Assembly: GCF_030408715.1 (NCBI RefSeq) | Contig: NZ_CP047202.1 | Coordinates: 1,204,294 to 1,268,293 of the forward strand | Length of the DNA stretch: 64,000 nt | Direction: 5' to 3' | Source of the DNA: Corynebacterium confusum | GTDB taxonomy: Bacteria; Actinomycetota; Actinomycetes; Mycobacteriales; Mycobacteriaceae | Part shown: one piece after another, positions 1 through 11,932 of the stretch | Layout: every line of letters starts with the position of its first letter | How positions within the stretch are numbered: position 1 is the stretch's first letter | Translations under genes and position numbers: made by a program | Notes under the pieces: generated by a model | Databases searched by the model: none | Told to the model about the DNA's origin: nothing | What the model saw: the letters and a program-made list of their open reading frames with translations, nothing else

Positions 1-98
<98 letters not shown>

Positions 99-136
99 GC
101 CGCTACCCAGACTCTTAGAAAGGAAGAATTCACCAC

Positions 137-2650
137 ATGCTTATTTCGCAAGGCTGGGTAACCCGCGTGCTTGGCACCCAGAACCCGGACTGGTCGGTCA
201 GCTCCGAGGAGCTCGACAGCGGCTTCGTGCGCGTCGGCTTCGAGACTGAGGGCTACGCTGCGCTGCCCGAATCGACCGGCCCGCTGGTCATCGGCCGGGT
301 CGAGGAGATCGAGGAGCTGACCGGCTTCAAGAAGCCGATCCGCTACTGCCAGGTCAACGTGGGCGAGGCCAACGGCACCGGCGAGCTGCAGGGGATCATC
401 TGCGGCGCCCGTAACTTCCGCGAGGGCGACTACGTGGTCGTCGCGCTGCCCGGCTCGGAGCTGCCCGGCGGCTTCCAGATCGCCGCGCGCGAGACCTACG
501 ACCACATCTCCAACGGCATGCTGGCCTCGGCCGCGGAGCTGGGCTTCGGCGAGAATGCTGACGGCATCATCACCCTTGGCGAGAAGGCCGGCCCTGTCGG
601 CCGCGACGCCCGCGAGGTTATCGGCCTGGACGAAACCGTCTTCGACGTCAACATCACCCCAGATCGCGGCTACGCGCTGTCGGTGCGTGGCCTGGCCCGC
701 GAGGTGGCCTCCGCCTTCGACTCCGACTACCGCGACCTAGCCGAGGACCCGGCCGCCGCGGGCATCGATACCGCCAACGTACCGGCGGCCGACGATGCCG
801 CCGGCGCGCTGCCGGTCGACCTGCGGGAGGAGACCAAGGCCCAGCGCTTCGGCCTGCGCAAGGTCAGCGGCATCGATCCGCAAGCGCGCACCCCGTTCTG
901 GCTGGAGCGCGAGCTGATGCTCTCCGGCCAGCGCAGCGTCAACCTGCCGACCGACGTCACCAACTACCTCATGTTGCTGCTGGGCTCGCCGATGCACGCC
1001 TTCGACGCCAACCAGGTCTCCGGCGGGCTGGTTATTCGCAACGCCGAAGCGGGGGAGAGCTTCCAGACCCTGGACCACGTCGACCGCACCCTGGACGCCG
1101 AGGACGTCGTTATCTGCGACGACAACGGCATCCAGTCCCTGGCCGGCGTGATGGGCGGAACCACCTCGGAGATTTCAGACGAGACCACCGACGTCATCTT
1201 CGAGGCCGCGATCTGGGATCCGATCACCGTGGCGCGTACCTCCCGCCGCCACAAGCTGTCCTCGGAGTCCTCCCGCCGCTTCGAGCGCGGCGTGGATCCG
1301 GCACTGACCGAGGTGGCCCTGGACTACGCCTGCGCGCTGCTGCAGCAGCTAGCCGGCGGCACCATCGAGGCCGGCCGCACCCTTATCGGCGAGGTCCAGC
1401 AGCCGGCCGCCATCGAGCTTCCGGTGGATATGCCCGGCCGCTACGCCGGCGTCGACTACTCCCGCGAGACCGTCGTTAACCGTCTCCAGGAGGTCGGCTG
1501 CCAGGTCGAGGACGCGGATTCCGAGACCTTGTCGGTTATCCCGGCTACCTGGCGCACGGACATCGGCATGGACGTCGACCTCATCGAGGAGGTCCTGCGC
1601 CTGGAAGGCCTGGCTGACATCCCGTCCATCCTGCCGACCCCGCGCGGCGGCCGCGGCCTGACCCCGGCGCAGAAGCGCCGCCGGGCGATCGGGCACAGCC
1701 TGGCCTACTCCGGCTACGCGGAGATCATCCCGTCGCCGTTCGTGTCCAACGACACCTTCGACGTGTGGGGGCTGGCTGCCGACGATGCCCGCCGCCAGAC
1801 CGTCGCCGTGCAGAACCCGCTGGAGGCCGACAAGGCCCAGCTGTCGACGACCCTGCTGCCGAACATGCTGGAAGCCCTCAACCGCAACGTCTCCCGCGGC
1901 CAGTCCAACCTGCGCCTCTACGGCCTGCAGCAGGTCTCCTTCCGCCGCGCGGATGCCACCCCGATGCCCTCGGTCGCCTCCCGCCCGGACGAGGAGACGC
2001 TGGCCGAGCTGCTGGGCACCCTGCCGGAGCAGCCGCTGCACGTGGCCACCGTCTCCGCGGGCTTCGCGGACAACCCGGGCCCGTGGGGCGAGGGCCGTGC
2101 CTACACCTACGCGGACGCCATCGAGTCCGCCCGCGTCGTTGCCCGCGCGGCCGGCGTGGAGCTGGACGTGGAGGCCGCTAGCGAGCTGCCGTGGCACCCG
2201 GGTCGCTGCGCCGCGCTGAAGGTGGGCGAGAAGGTTGTCGGTTACGCCGGCGAGCTGCACCCGCAGGTGTTGGAGAAGCTAGGCGCGCCGGAGCGCACCT
2301 GCGCCATGGAGTTGGACGTCACGGCCCTGCCGTTGGACGAGCGTTTCCCGGCGCCGGTGCTCTCGGCGTTCCCGGCACTGCACCAGGACATCGCCCTAAC
2401 CGTCGCCGAGGACGTGCCGGCCGAAAAGGTCCGCCGCGTCATTGCACAGGGCGCGGGAGAGCTGCTCGAGTCCGTGGAGCTCTTCGACGTCTTCCGCGGT
2501 GAGCAGCTGGGCCAGAACAAGAAGTCCCTCGCCTTCAAGCTGCTCTTCCGCGCCCCGGACCGCACGCTGACCGACGAAGAGGTCAACGCGCACCGCGAGG
2601 CCGCAGCCGCCTTGGCCGAGCAGGAACTGGGCGCCCAGATCCGCGCCTAA
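137..2650 (+). CDS. pheT: Phenylalanyl-tRNA synthetase beta subunit
   Basis: An 837-residue protein, the normal length for the bacterial beta subunit, which binds tRNA-Phe and edits mischarged Tyr-tRNA in the cytoplasmic alpha2-beta2 enzyme. Residues about 38-150 form the EMAP/OB-type tRNA-binding domain (ICGARNF, then SNGMLASAAELG). The B3/B4 editing region follows at about 215-390 (TDVTNYLM, GSPMHAFDA), then the B5 domain around 400-480, an inactive synthetase-like core (QNPLEADKAQLSTTLLPNML), and a C-terminal FDX-ACB domain from about 745 (FPALHQDIALTV). The ATG at 137 has an AAAGGAAG ribosome site about 12 bases upstream. It forms an operon with pheS and ends at a hairpin terminator. Confidence 0.96.
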   Translation: MLISQGWVTRVLGTQNPDWSVSSEELDSGFVRVGFETEGYAALPESTGPLVIGRVEEIEELTGFKKPIRYCQVNVGEANGTGELQGIICGARNFREGDYVVVALPGSELPGGFQIAARETYDHISNGMLASAAELGFGENADGIITLGEKAGPVGRDAREVIGLDETVFDVNITPDRGYALSVRGLAREVASAFDSDYRDLAEDPAAAGIDTANVPAADDAAGALPVDLREETKAQRFGLRKVSGIDPQARTPFWLERELMLSGQRSVNLPTDVTNYLMLLLGSPMHAFDANQVSGGLVIRNAEAGESFQTLDHVDRTLDAEDVVICDDNGIQSLAGVMGGTTSEISDETTDVIFEAAIWDPITVARTSRRHKLSSESSRRFERGVDPALTEVALDYACALLQQLAGGTIEAGRTLIGEVQQPAAIELPVDMPGRYAGVDYSRETVVNRLQEVGCQVEDADSETLSVIPATWRTDIGMDVDLIEEVLRLEGLADIPSILPTPRGGRGLTPAQKRRRAIGHSLAYSGYAEIIPSPFVSNDTFDVWGLAADDARRQTVAVQNPLEADKAQLSTTLLPNMLEALNRNVSRGQSNLRLYGLQQVSFRRADATPMPSVASRPDEETLAELLGTLPEQPLHVATVSAGFADNPGPWGEGRAYTYADAIESARVVARAAGVELDVEAASELPWHPGRCAALKVGEKVVGYAGELHPQVLEKLGAPERTCAMELDVTALPLDERFPAPVLSAFPALHQDIALTVAEDVPAEKVRRVIAQGAGELLESVELFDVFRGEQLGQNKKSLAFKLLFRAPDRTLTDEEVNAHREAAAALAEQELGAQIRA

Positions 2651-2666
2651 GGCCACGCCCGTACCT

Positions 2667-2704
2667 ACCCCCGCCGCACCCAGCGGTGGGGGTTATGCAT
2701 TTTC
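2667..2704 (+). terminator. Probable rho-independent terminator of pheST
   Basis: An 11-bp stem with one G-U wobble and loop ACCCA spans 2667-2693 and begins 17 bases after the pheT stop. The tail that follows (TATGCATTTT) is only partly T-rich, so termination may be incomplete. The tail also contains ATGCAT, a core seen again in the ArgR-type sites further on. Confidence 0.6.
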
Positions 2705-2748
2705 GGGGGTAGTAGAAACCTTAGAAAACGGGAAATATCCCGGAATTA

Positions 2749-2786
2749 CGGTGCATAACTTACGTTCGGCTGCATATTTAAGTATG
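2749..2786 (+). promoter_or_regulatory. Putative ArgR operator before argC
   Basis: An AT-rich stretch stands out in GC-rich surroundings and holds two TGCAT-based elements: TGCATAACTTACG at 2752-2764 and the near-palindrome GCATA-TTTAAG-TATGC at 2772-2787. Such AT-rich weak palindromes are what ArgR hexamers bind as paired ARG boxes. The site lies directly in front of the argC start at 2796, and argR is in the same cluster. The operator function is inferred from position and composition. Confidence 0.5.
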
Positions 2787-2795
2787 CTCGCCGCT

Positions 2796-3854
2796 ATGAG
2801 TATTCACGTCGCACTAGCTGGCGCCACCGGGTACGCCGGTGGCGAAATCCTCCGCCTCCTGCTGTCACACCCCGCGTACCGCCGTGGCGACCTGACCATC
2901 GGTTCGTTGTGCGCGCACTCTCAGGCCGGGGCATCTGTGGCCGAGTCCCTCCCGCACCTGCCCGAGCTGTCCGACCGCACACTGGAGGACACGACCGTCC
3001 AGAACCTGGCTGGCCACGACGTCGTCTTCCTGGCTCTGCCGCACGGTCACTCGGCCGCCCTGGCCCAGCAGCTGCCGGACGAGGTCCTGGTCATCGACTG
3101 CGCCGCCGACTTCCGGCTGAAAGACTCGGCCGCCTGGGATACCTACTACGGCACAGAGCACGCCGGGCCGTGGCCCTACGGCCTGCCGGAGCTGCCCGGC
3201 CACCGGGAGGCCATCGCGGGCGCGCGCCGCGTGGCCGTGCCGGGGTGTTTCCCCACGGCTGTCACCTTGGCGGCCGTCCCGGCGCTGCAGGGCGGCACCG
3301 TGGAGCCGCACTTCGACGTCGTGGCCGTCACCGGACTGTCGGGGGCGGGCAAGAAGGCCGCGGTGGCCTTTAGTGGCTCCGAGACCATCGTCAACGTCAA
3401 GGCCTACAGCCCCGGCGGTACCCACCGGCACACCCCGGAAATGGTCCAAAACCTCTCCGAGCTCGTGCCCGGCGTGACCGTCAGCTTCACCCCGGTGCTC
3501 GCCCCTATGACGCGGGGAATCCTGGCCACGGTGAGCGCCCGGCTGGCCGCCGGCGCCGCAGAGGACGCCGCCGCCGTCGAGGACGCTGCCCGGCGCGCCT
3601 ACGCAGCGGCGTATGCGGACGAGGCGTTCTGCCAGCTTCTTCCGCAGGGTATCCAGCCGCAGGTCAAGCACGTCGTCGGATCCAACTTCGCCCAGATCCA
3701 GGTCCACGTCGACGCGGTGGCGCGCCGCCTGATCATGACCTGCGCCATCGACAACCTGACCAAAGGCACCGCCGGGGCCGCAGTGCAGTGCCTCAACCTC
3801 GCTCTGGGCTGGGAGGAAACCGCCGGGCTGACCGGCACCGCCGTCCTGCCCTAG
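2796..3854 (+). CDS. argC: N-acetyl-gamma-glutamyl-phosphate reductase
   Basis: Third step of arginine synthesis: NADPH-dependent reduction of N-acetylglutamyl phosphate to the semialdehyde. The product is 352 residues. It begins with the nucleotide-binding loop GATGYAGGE, and the catalytic cysteine is Cys151 in VAVPGCFPTA, with the later motif YSPGGTHRHTPE typical of ArgC. The open frame extends upstream to a GTG at 2751, but that extension runs through the putative ArgR operator, and the ATG at 2796 (MSIHVALAGATG) matches the family start. No clear Shine-Dalgarno sequence precedes it, so the message may be leaderless or nearly so. It is the first gene of argCJBDFRGH. Confidence 0.95.
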   Translation: MSIHVALAGATGYAGGEILRLLLSHPAYRRGDLTIGSLCAHSQAGASVAESLPHLPELSDRTLEDTTVQNLAGHDVVFLALPHGHSAALAQQLPDEVLVIDCAADFRLKDSAAWDTYYGTEHAGPWPYGLPELPGHREAIAGARRVAVPGCFPTAVTLAAVPALQGGTVEPHFDVVAVTGLSGAGKKAAVAFSGSETIVNVKAYSPGGTHRHTPEMVQNLSELVPGVTVSFTPVLAPMTRGILATVSARLAAGAAEDAAAVEDAARRAYAAAYADEAFCQLLPQGIQPQVKHVVGSNFAQIQVHVDAVARRLIMTCAIDNLTKGTAGAAVQCLNLALGWEETAGLTGTAVLP

Positions 3855-3923
3855 AGGCGGGTGAATCCTCCCCGCCGCCCCTTTCTTTCCCCAACCCTTT
3901 TAAGCACCTTTTAGGAGAACCCC

Positions 3924-5138
3924 ATGCACACCCACACCCTAGAAACCGACGCCGCCCCGGACGAGTGCGGCGTCGTGACCCCGGCGGGCTTCAGCGCTTA
4001 CGCTGCGACTGCCGGGCTCAAGCCCTCCGGCAAGCCCGACATGGCGCTGGTCGTCAACGAGGGCCCGTCCAGCGCGGCCGCCGCGGTCTTTACCCAGAAC
4101 CAGGTCGTGGCCGCGCCCGTCAAGTACAGCCGGAAGGCCGTGGCCGACGGCAGCGTGCGGGCCGTGGTGATCAGCTCCGGTAACGCGAACGCCTGCAACG
4201 GCGCCCAGGGCGACAAGGACGCCCGGACCATGGCCCAGGAAACGGCTCAAGCCCTGGGGGTAGAGCCGCAGGAGGTGGTGGTCTGCTCGACTGGCATTAT
4301 CGGCGAGCCGATGGACATGCCGGTGGTGGCCGGTGGCATCGACAAACTGGGCGCGCAGGCCGCCCAGGGGGCGGGCGCAACGCCGGAAGCGGCACAGCAG
4401 GCTGCGGAAGCCCTCATGACCACCGACACGGTGCCCAAGCAGGCCGCAGTTCAGCGCGAGGGCTGGTCCGTCGGCGCGATGGGCAAGGGCGTGGGCATGC
4501 TGGCGCCGTCACTGGCGACGATGCTTGCCGTTATCACCACCGACGCCGACGTCACCTCCGGGCAGCTAAAGACCGCGCTGGAGGCGGCGATGCCGCAGAC
4601 CTTCAACACACTGGACATCGACGGCTCCACGTCTACCAACGACACGGTGGTGGCGCTGGCCTCGGGCCAGGCCGGCATTACCCCCGACCAGGCAGAGCTC
4701 AACGCCGCCATCCATGAAGTCTGCGCCGCGATCGCCGCGCAGATGCAGTCCGATGCCGAGGGTGTGACCAAGCGGGTGCAGATCACGGTCACCGGCGCCC
4801 AGGACGATGCCGCCGCGTTGGTCGCCGCGCGGACCCTGGGCCGGGACAACCTTTTCAAGTGTGCGATGTTCGGCTCCGATCCGAACTGGGGCCGGGTGCT
4901 GGCCGCCGTCGGCATGGCGCCGGTGGCGATGGACCCGGACGGCATCGCCGTGCGCTTCAACGGGCACGTGGTCTGCGAGAACACGACGGGCACGCCGACC
5001 GCGCGTGAGGTGGACCTGAGCGAGCCGGAAATCGACGTCGCCGTCGATCTGGGCACGGGCGGCGCGGGGCAGGCGACGGTGCGGACGACGGATCTCTCGC
5101 ACGCCTACGTCGAGATCAACTCCGCCTACAGCTCCTAG
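3924..5138 (+). CDS. argJ: Bifunctional glutamate N-acetyltransferase / ornithine acetyltransferase
   Basis: ArgJ moves the acetyl group from N-acetylornithine to glutamate, so the pathway recycles acetyl groups; bifunctional forms can also start the cycle with acetyl-CoA. The 404-residue precursor contains the self-cleavage site [15 protein letters not shown], where Thr199 should become the N-terminal nucleophile of the beta chain. The oxyanion-hole region CSTGIIGE and the late motif GSDPNWGR are also present. The ATG at 3924 has a good TAGGAG site 8 bases upstream. It follows argC by 69 bases and precedes argB by 51. Whether this enzyme accepts acetyl-CoA cannot be told from the sequence. 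Confidence 0.95.
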   Translation: MHTHTLETDAAPDECGVVTPAGFSAYAATAGLKPSGKPDMALVVNEGPSSAAAAVFTQNQVVAAPVKYSRKAVADGSVRAVVISSGNANACNGAQGDKDARTMAQETAQALGVEPQEVVVCSTGIIGEPMDMPVVAGGIDKLGAQAAQGAGATPEAAQQAAEALMTTDTVPKQAAVQREGWSVGAMGKGVGMLAPSLATMLAVITTDADVTSGQLKTALEAAMPQTFNTLDIDGSTSTNDTVVALASGQAGITPDQAELNAAIHEVCAAIAAQMQSDAEGVTKRVQITVTGAQDDAAALVAARTLGRDNLFKCAMFGSDPNWGRVLAAVGMAPVAMDPDGIAVRFNGHVVCENTTGTPTAREVDLSEPEIDVAVDLGTGGAGQATVRTTDLSHAYVEINSAYSS

Positions 5139-5189
5139 GCTCAGTGGCTTCGAAAAAGCATTAACAAGGACTAGGGGAGAAGAAGAGCA

Positions 5190-6137
5190 ATGAATAATCC
5201 CACTACGGACCGACTCAGCGACGGGCAGCGGGCCCAGATCCTGGCAGAGGCGCTGCCGTGGCTGAAACACTTCCGCGACAAGATCGTCGTGGTGAAATAC
5301 GGCGGCAACGCCATGGTGGACGACGCGCTCAAGGAGGCCTTTGCTGCGGACATGGTCTTCCTGCGCACCGTGGGAGCCAAGCCCGTGGTCGTCCACGGCG
5401 GCGGGCCGCAGATCAACGCGATGCTGGAGCGCGTCGGGCTGCACGGCGAATTCCGCGGCGGCTTCCGGGTGACCACCCCGGAGGTCATGGAAGTCGTCCG
5501 CATGGTGCTTTTCGGCCAGGTCGGCCGGGAGCTGGTCAACCTCATCAACTCCCACGGGCCCTATGCGGTGGGCACCTCAGGGGAGGACGCCGGGCTGTTC
5601 CGGGCCCGTCGCCGCGAGGTCACCATCGACGGCAAGGGCTGCGACGTCGGCCTGGTCGGCGAGATCACCGAGGTCAACCCCGCGGCCGTGCGCGACATCA
5701 TCGATGCCGGCCGTATCCCGGTGGTCTCGACCATCGCCCCGGGCGATAACGGGGAGGTCTACAACATCAACGCCGACATCGCCGCCGGCGAGTTGGCCGT
5801 CGGGCTGGGCGCGGAGCGCCTAGTCATGCTGACCAACGTCGAGGGCCTATACACCGACTACCCGGACCCGGACTCGCTGGTTTCGAAGCTAGAGTCCAGC
5901 TGGCTCCGCGAGATTTTGCCGCAGCTGGACGCCGGGATGATTCCGAAGATGGAGGCCTGCCTCAAGGCCGTGGAAGGCGGGGTGAAGGCGGCGCACGTCA
6001 TCGACGGCCGACAGGCCCATACCGTGCTCCTGGAGCTGATGACCATGGGCGGCATTGGCACGATGGTGCTGCCCGACGATTACCAAATCAACAATTACCC
6101 GGCCGGAACGGTATTTAGGAAGGATGACGCGAAATGA
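5190..6137 (+). CDS. argB: Acetylglutamate kinase
   Basis: Phosphorylates N-acetylglutamate, the step usually inhibited by arginine. The 315-residue protein belongs to the amino-acid kinase fold: [11 protein letters not shown] near the N-terminus binds ATP phosphates, [12 protein letters not shown] binds the substrate, and VVSTIAPG...[12 protein letters not shown] belongs to the nucleotide site. An N-terminal extension before the kinase core ([15 protein letters not shown]) resembles the helix of arginine-sensitive hexameric enzymes, so feedback inhibition is likely. The start is supported by a purine-rich GGGGAGAAGAAG site. The stop overlaps the argD start by four bases (ATGA), indicating translational coupling. 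Confidence 0.96.
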   Translation: MNNPTTDRLSDGQRAQILAEALPWLKHFRDKIVVVKYGGNAMVDDALKEAFAADMVFLRTVGAKPVVVHGGGPQINAMLERVGLHGEFRGGFRVTTPEVMEVVRMVLFGQVGRELVNLINSHGPYAVGTSGEDAGLFRARRREVTIDGKGCDVGLVGEITEVNPAAVRDIIDAGRIPVVSTIAPGDNGEVYNINADIAAGELAVGLGAERLVMLTNVEGLYTDYPDPDSLVSKLESSWLREILPQLDAGMIPKMEACLKAVEGGVKAAHVIDGRQAHTVLLELMTMGGIGTMVLPDDYQINNYPAGTVFRKDDAK

Positions 6138-7303
6138 GCACCACCCCGCACTGGAATGACGTCATGATGAACAACTACGGTACCCCGCCGCTGACCCTGC
6201 GCAGCGGGTCGGGTGCCTGGGTGACTGACGACGCCGGCAAGGACTACCTAGACCTGGTGGCGGGCATCGCCGTGAACGCGCTGGGGCACGCCCACCCGGA
6301 CATCGTCGCCGCGGTGAGCGAGCAGATCGCGCGCCTGGGCCACGTGTCCAACCTGTGCGCCTCCGAGCCGACGCTCCAGGTGGCGGCCGCCCTGCGGGAG
6401 AAGGTGGGGGATGACAGCGCCCGGGTCTTTTTCTGCAACTCCGGCGCGGAGGCCAACGAGGCCGCCTTCAAGCTCGCGCGCCTGACCGGGCGCCGGCGGA
6501 TTCTCGCCGCCCACGGTGGCTTCCACGGCCGGACCATGGGCTCGCTGGCGCTGACGGGCCAGCCGGACAAGCAGCGCGCCTTCCGTCCGCTGCCCGGCGG
6601 GGTGGAGTTTTTCACCTACAACGACATCGACTACCTGCGCACCCTGGTAGAGCAGGACCCGGCCGACACGGCCGCCATCATCCTCGAGCCCGTCCAGGGC
6701 GAGGTCGGCGTTGTCCCCGCCACGCCGAAATTCCTGCGCGCCGCCCGCGCACTCTGCGACGAGCACGGCATCCTGCTGGTTATCGACGAGGTGCAGACCG
6801 GCATCGGCCGAACGGGCTCGTTCTTCTGCCACCAGCAGGCGGGCATCCAGCCGGACGTCATCACTCTGGCCAAGGGACTGGGCGGCGGGCTGCCGATGGG
6901 GGCGACGATTGCCCGGGGCAAGGCGGCCGAGCTGTTCGCGCCCGGTTCCCACGGCACGACCTTCGGTGGCAACCCCGTGGTCGCGGCCGCGGCCCGGGTG
7001 GTCATCGACCACGTCGACGAGATTTTCTGCCAGCGCGTCCAGGACGCCGGGGCCGCCCTACGCGAGGGCCTGACCGCCCTGGAGCAGGTGGACTGCGTGC
7101 GCGGCCAGGGCCTGTTGCTGGGCGTCGTGCTCAACCAGCCGCTGGCCAAGCAGGCCGTGCAGGCCGGCTACGCCCACGGCCTGCTGCTCAACGCCCCGAA
7201 CGAGCACGTGCTGCGCCTGTGCCCGCCGCTGGTCATCACCGACGCCGACATCGACTTCGCGGTCACCGGGATTGCCGAGATCCTGGGCGGGCTCAGCAAA
7301 TAA
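6134..7303 (+). CDS. argD: Acetylornithine aminotransferase
   Basis: A PLP-dependent class III aminotransferase that converts N-acetylglutamate semialdehyde to N-acetylornithine using glutamate as amino donor. The 389-residue protein has [17 protein letters not shown] and [16 protein letters not shown] for phosphate and substrate binding, [13 protein letters not shown] with the PLP-ring aspartate, and the Schiff-base lysine Lys247 in [12 protein letters not shown]. Length and motifs fit ArgD. The start overlaps the argB stop. In many bacteria ArgD also acts in lysine synthesis; that is possible here but not shown by the sequence. Confidence 0.95.
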   Translation: MSTTPHWNDVMMNNYGTPPLTLRSGSGAWVTDDAGKDYLDLVAGIAVNALGHAHPDIVAAVSEQIARLGHVSNLCASEPTLQVAAALREKVGDDSARVFFCNSGAEANEAAFKLARLTGRRRILAAHGGFHGRTMGSLALTGQPDKQRAFRPLPGGVEFFTYNDIDYLRTLVEQDPADTAAIILEPVQGEVGVVPATPKFLRAARALCDEHGILLVIDEVQTGIGRTGSFFCHQQAGIQPDVITLAKGLGGGLPMGATIARGKAAELFAPGSHGTTFGGNPVVAAAARVVIDHVDEIFCQRVQDAGAALREGLTALEQVDCVRGQGLLLGVVLNQPLAKQAVQAGYAHGLLLNAPNEHVLRLCPPLVITDADIDFAVTGIAEILGGLSK

Positions 7304-7332
7304 CGGAAGCGCGTCGCCGCGCGTCCCTGCGG

Positions 7333-7358
7333 ATTATGCATGCGGGGCTATAAAATAA
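7333..7358 (+). promoter_or_regulatory. Putative internal promoter and ArgR site before argF
   Basis: The 88-base gap between argD and argF holds ATTATGCATG (7333-7342), sharing the ATGCAT core of the pre-argC region, followed by a TATAAAAT -10-like element at 7349-7356 about 36 bases before the argF start. This suggests a secondary, ArgR-controlled promoter for argF and argR. No convincing -35 element was seen. Confidence 0.4.
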
Positions 7359-7391
7359 GATCCAAGACACACCGAAAGGACAACCAACTAG

Positions 7392-8342
<951 letters not shown>

Positions 8343-8346
8343 ATAC

Positions 8347-8838
8347 ATGACCGTGCCGAGTACCCGGAACGCGCGTCAAGCCAAAATCCTGGAAATCCTG
8401 GGAAAGACCCGGGTGACCAGCCAGGTGCAGCTTTCCGATCTGTTGCTGGACGAGGGAATCGACATCACCCAGGCGACGCTGTCGCGCGATCTGGACGAGC
8501 TAGGTGCTAAGAAGGTCAAGCGCGACGGCGGGCGTTCCTTCTACAAGGTCGGCGGGGAGCACGAGGACTTCGACGACCAGGTCAACGGGCCCCGGGAGAA
8601 GCTGCGCCGCATGGTCGACGAGCTGGTGGTCTCCCACGACCATTCCGGCAATATCGCCATGCTCCGCACTCCGGCGGGCGCGGCTCAGTACCTGGCCAGC
8701 TTCATCGACCGCGTGGGCCTGCCGGATGTCGTCGGGTGCATTGCCGGCGACGACACGGTCTTCGTCTTGGCGCGCGAGCCGGTGGCCGGCAAGCAGCTGG
8801 GGGAGCGCCTGACCGGGCGCAGCTCCGCGAGCGAGTAG
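8347..8838 (+). CDS. argR: Arginine repressor
   Basis: A 163-residue DNA-binding regulator of the ArgR/AhrC family, hexameric with arginine as co-repressor. The N-terminal winged helix (about 10-75) includes [25 protein letters not shown], with the recognition helix in [13 protein letters not shown]. The C-terminal domain (about 90-155) carries [14 protein letters not shown], whose Asp-Asp pair binds arginine in this family. It is embedded in the cluster it should control, four bases after argF, with AT-rich ARG-box-like sequences upstream of argC, argF and argG. Autoregulation through the argC and argF promoters is inferred. Confidence 0.95.
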   Translation: MTVPSTRNARQAKILEILGKTRVTSQVQLSDLLLDEGIDITQATLSRDLDELGAKKVKRDGGRSFYKVGGEHEDFDDQVNGPREKLRRMVDELVVSHDHSGNIAMLRTPAGAAQYLASFIDRVGLPDVVGCIAGDDTVFVLAREPVAGKQLGERLTGRSSASE

Positions 8839-8866
8839 CGCCGGCGCAGCAGCGCCAGGGGTGACA

Positions 8867-8894
8867 CGCGGGGTGGGGGAGTTTCTTCCCCGCG
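8867..8894 (+). other. GC-rich hairpin between argR and argG
   Basis: A perfect 7-bp stem CGCGGGG/CCCCGCG with a 14-base loop lies 29 bases after the argR stop and just before the argG promoter. There is no T run, so it could be a weak terminator, a barrier protecting the 3' end of the argR message, or chance in GC-rich DNA. Confidence 0.3.
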
Positions 8895-8901
8895 CTCCCG
8901 G

Positions 8902-8936
8902 TGTATAATATTTATCCAGATGAATTAATTGCAGAC
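8902..8936 (+). promoter_or_regulatory. argG promoter with ARG-box-like sequences
   Basis: A consensus TATAAT -10 box at 8904-8909 lies inside an AT-rich island. Two ARG-box-like elements are adjacent: TGTATAATATTTATCCA (8902-8918) and TGAATTAATTGCA (8921-8933), the second close to the E. coli half-site pattern TGAAT-ATTCA. An ArgR hexamer bound here would cover the -10 box, giving simple repression of argGH. Confidence 0.55.
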
Positions 8937-8965
8937 AACCGTTCTCAAGAAGGAGAAGATTCGCA

Positions 8966-10183
8966 ATGAGTGCACGCGTAGTGCTGGCCTATTCCGGCGG
9001 CCTGGACACCTCGGTGGCCATCCCGTACCTGGCCAAGATGACCGGCGGCGACGTCGTCGCGGTGTCCCTAGACCTTGGCCAGGGTGGGGAAGACATGGAG
9101 TCGGTCCGACAGCGCGCCCTGGACTGTGGCGCCGTCGAATCCATCGTCATCGACGCGAAGGACGAGTTCGCCGAGGAGTATTGTCTGCCGACCATCCAGG
9201 CCAACGGCATGTACATGAAGCAGTACCCGCTGGTTTCCGCCATCTCCCGCCCGCTCATCGTCAAGCACCTGGTCGAGGCCGCCCAGGAGCACGGTGGCAC
9301 CCACGTCTCCCACGGCTGCACCGGTAAGGGTAACGATCAGGTGCGCTTCGAGGTCTCCTTCCGCGCCCTGGATCCGTCGCTGGAGATCATCGCCCCGGCC
9401 CGTGACTACGCCTGGACCCGCGACAAGGCCATCGCCTTCGCCGAGGAAATCGACCTGCCGATCGAGCAGTCCGCTTCCTCGCCGTTCTCCATCGACCAGA
9501 ACGTTTGGGGCCGCGCCGTAGAGACCGGCTTCCTCGAGGATCTGTGGAACCCGCCGACAAAGGACCTCTACGCCTACACCGAGGATCCGGGCCTGGGCAA
9601 CGCCCCGGACGAGGTCGTGATCTCCTTCGAGAAGGGCAAGCCGGTGGCCATCGACGGCCAGCCGGTGACCGTCCTGGAGGCAATCGAGCAGATGAACCAG
9701 CGCGCCGGCGCCCAGGGCATTGGCCGCCTGGACATGGTCGAGGACCGCCTGGTGGGCATCAAGTCCCGCGAGGTCTACGAGGCCCCGGGCGCGATAGCGC
9801 TCATCAAGGCCCACGAGGCTCTGGAGGACGTCACCGTCGAGCGCGAGCTGGCCCGCTACAAGCGGCTCACCGACGCCCGCTGGTCCGAAGAGGTCTACGA
9901 CGGCCTCTGGTTCTCCCCGCTGAAGAAGGCGTTGGACCAGTTCATCCAGTCCTCCCAGGAGAACGTCACCGGCGACATCCGCATGGTCATGCACGCTGGT
10001 TCCATCGTGGTCAACGGTCGCCGCTCGGGCCAGTCCCTGTACGACTTCGACCTGGCCACCTACGACACCGGCGACGCCTTCGACCAGACCGCGGCGAAGG
10101 GCTTCGTGCAGCTGCACGGCCTGTCTACGCAGATCTCCAACCAGCGCGACCGGGACGGCGGCTTCCGCACGGGGGCGAAGTAG
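8966..10183 (+). CDS. argG: Argininosuccinate synthase
   Basis: ATP-dependent condensation of citrulline and aspartate into argininosuccinate. The 405-residue protein opens with the PP-loop ATP motif [15 protein letters not shown], followed by the citrulline and aspartate sites in [15 protein letters not shown]. The length is typical. The ATG at 8966 has a strong AAGGAGAAG site 8 bases upstream. The stop codon abuts the argH start with no gap, so the two genes are translated together from the promoter at 8902-8936. Confidence 0.97.
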   Translation: MSARVVLAYSGGLDTSVAIPYLAKMTGGDVVAVSLDLGQGGEDMESVRQRALDCGAVESIVIDAKDEFAEEYCLPTIQANGMYMKQYPLVSAISRPLIVKHLVEAAQEHGGTHVSHGCTGKGNDQVRFEVSFRALDPSLEIIAPARDYAWTRDKAIAFAEEIDLPIEQSASSPFSIDQNVWGRAVETGFLEDLWNPPTKDLYAYTEDPGLGNAPDEVVISFEKGKPVAIDGQPVTVLEAIEQMNQRAGAQGIGRLDMVEDRLVGIKSREVYEAPGAIALIKAHEALEDVTVERELARYKRLTDARWSEEVYDGLWFSPLKKALDQFIQSSQENVTGDIRMVMHAGSIVVNGRRSGQSLYDFDLATYDTGDAFDQTAAKGFVQLHGLSTQISNQRDRDGGFRTGAK

Positions 10184-11629
<1,446 letters not shown>

Positions 11630-11660
11630 CACCGGCTAGCTTCCTCAGCCACCACTAACG

Positions 11661-11715
11661 AACCGGCGCGGCTTGGTTGTCTCCTGCGGGAGGCGGCAAG
11701 GCCGCGCCGGTTTTT
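11661..11715 (+). terminator. Strong rho-independent terminator after argH
   Basis: A perfect 12-bp stem (11661-11672 with 11701-11712) is followed by TTTTT. The 28-base loop can form its own small hairpin (CTCC/GGAG). It ends the argGH transcript. Confidence 0.9.
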
Positions 11716-11932
11716 GGATCGGCGGGGGAGCGGCCTACCTCTTTCGGGGCTAGTGATTTTCTCGGTATGGTGTTTTGTTTTCTGTGGTGGCGGGGTTGTG
11801 TCCGGGGATAGTCTGGGAAAAGAGACTTGAGTAGATGCTGCCAGTCACACCTTCCAAAAGTGTGTACTACGATTCACTCGAGCGGATGTGATCCGTGCTA
11901 CTTAATCGTGGACAGATTTAGAAAGCCAACCT
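11716..11932 (+). other. Intergenic region before the permease
   Basis: About 217 bases without a supported gene. The sequence 11750-11900 is poorer in GC than the flanking genes and probably holds the permease promoter, but no -35/-10 pair could be fixed with confidence. A short open frame at 11827-12030 overlaps the permease start in another frame and looks like chance. Confidence 0.4.
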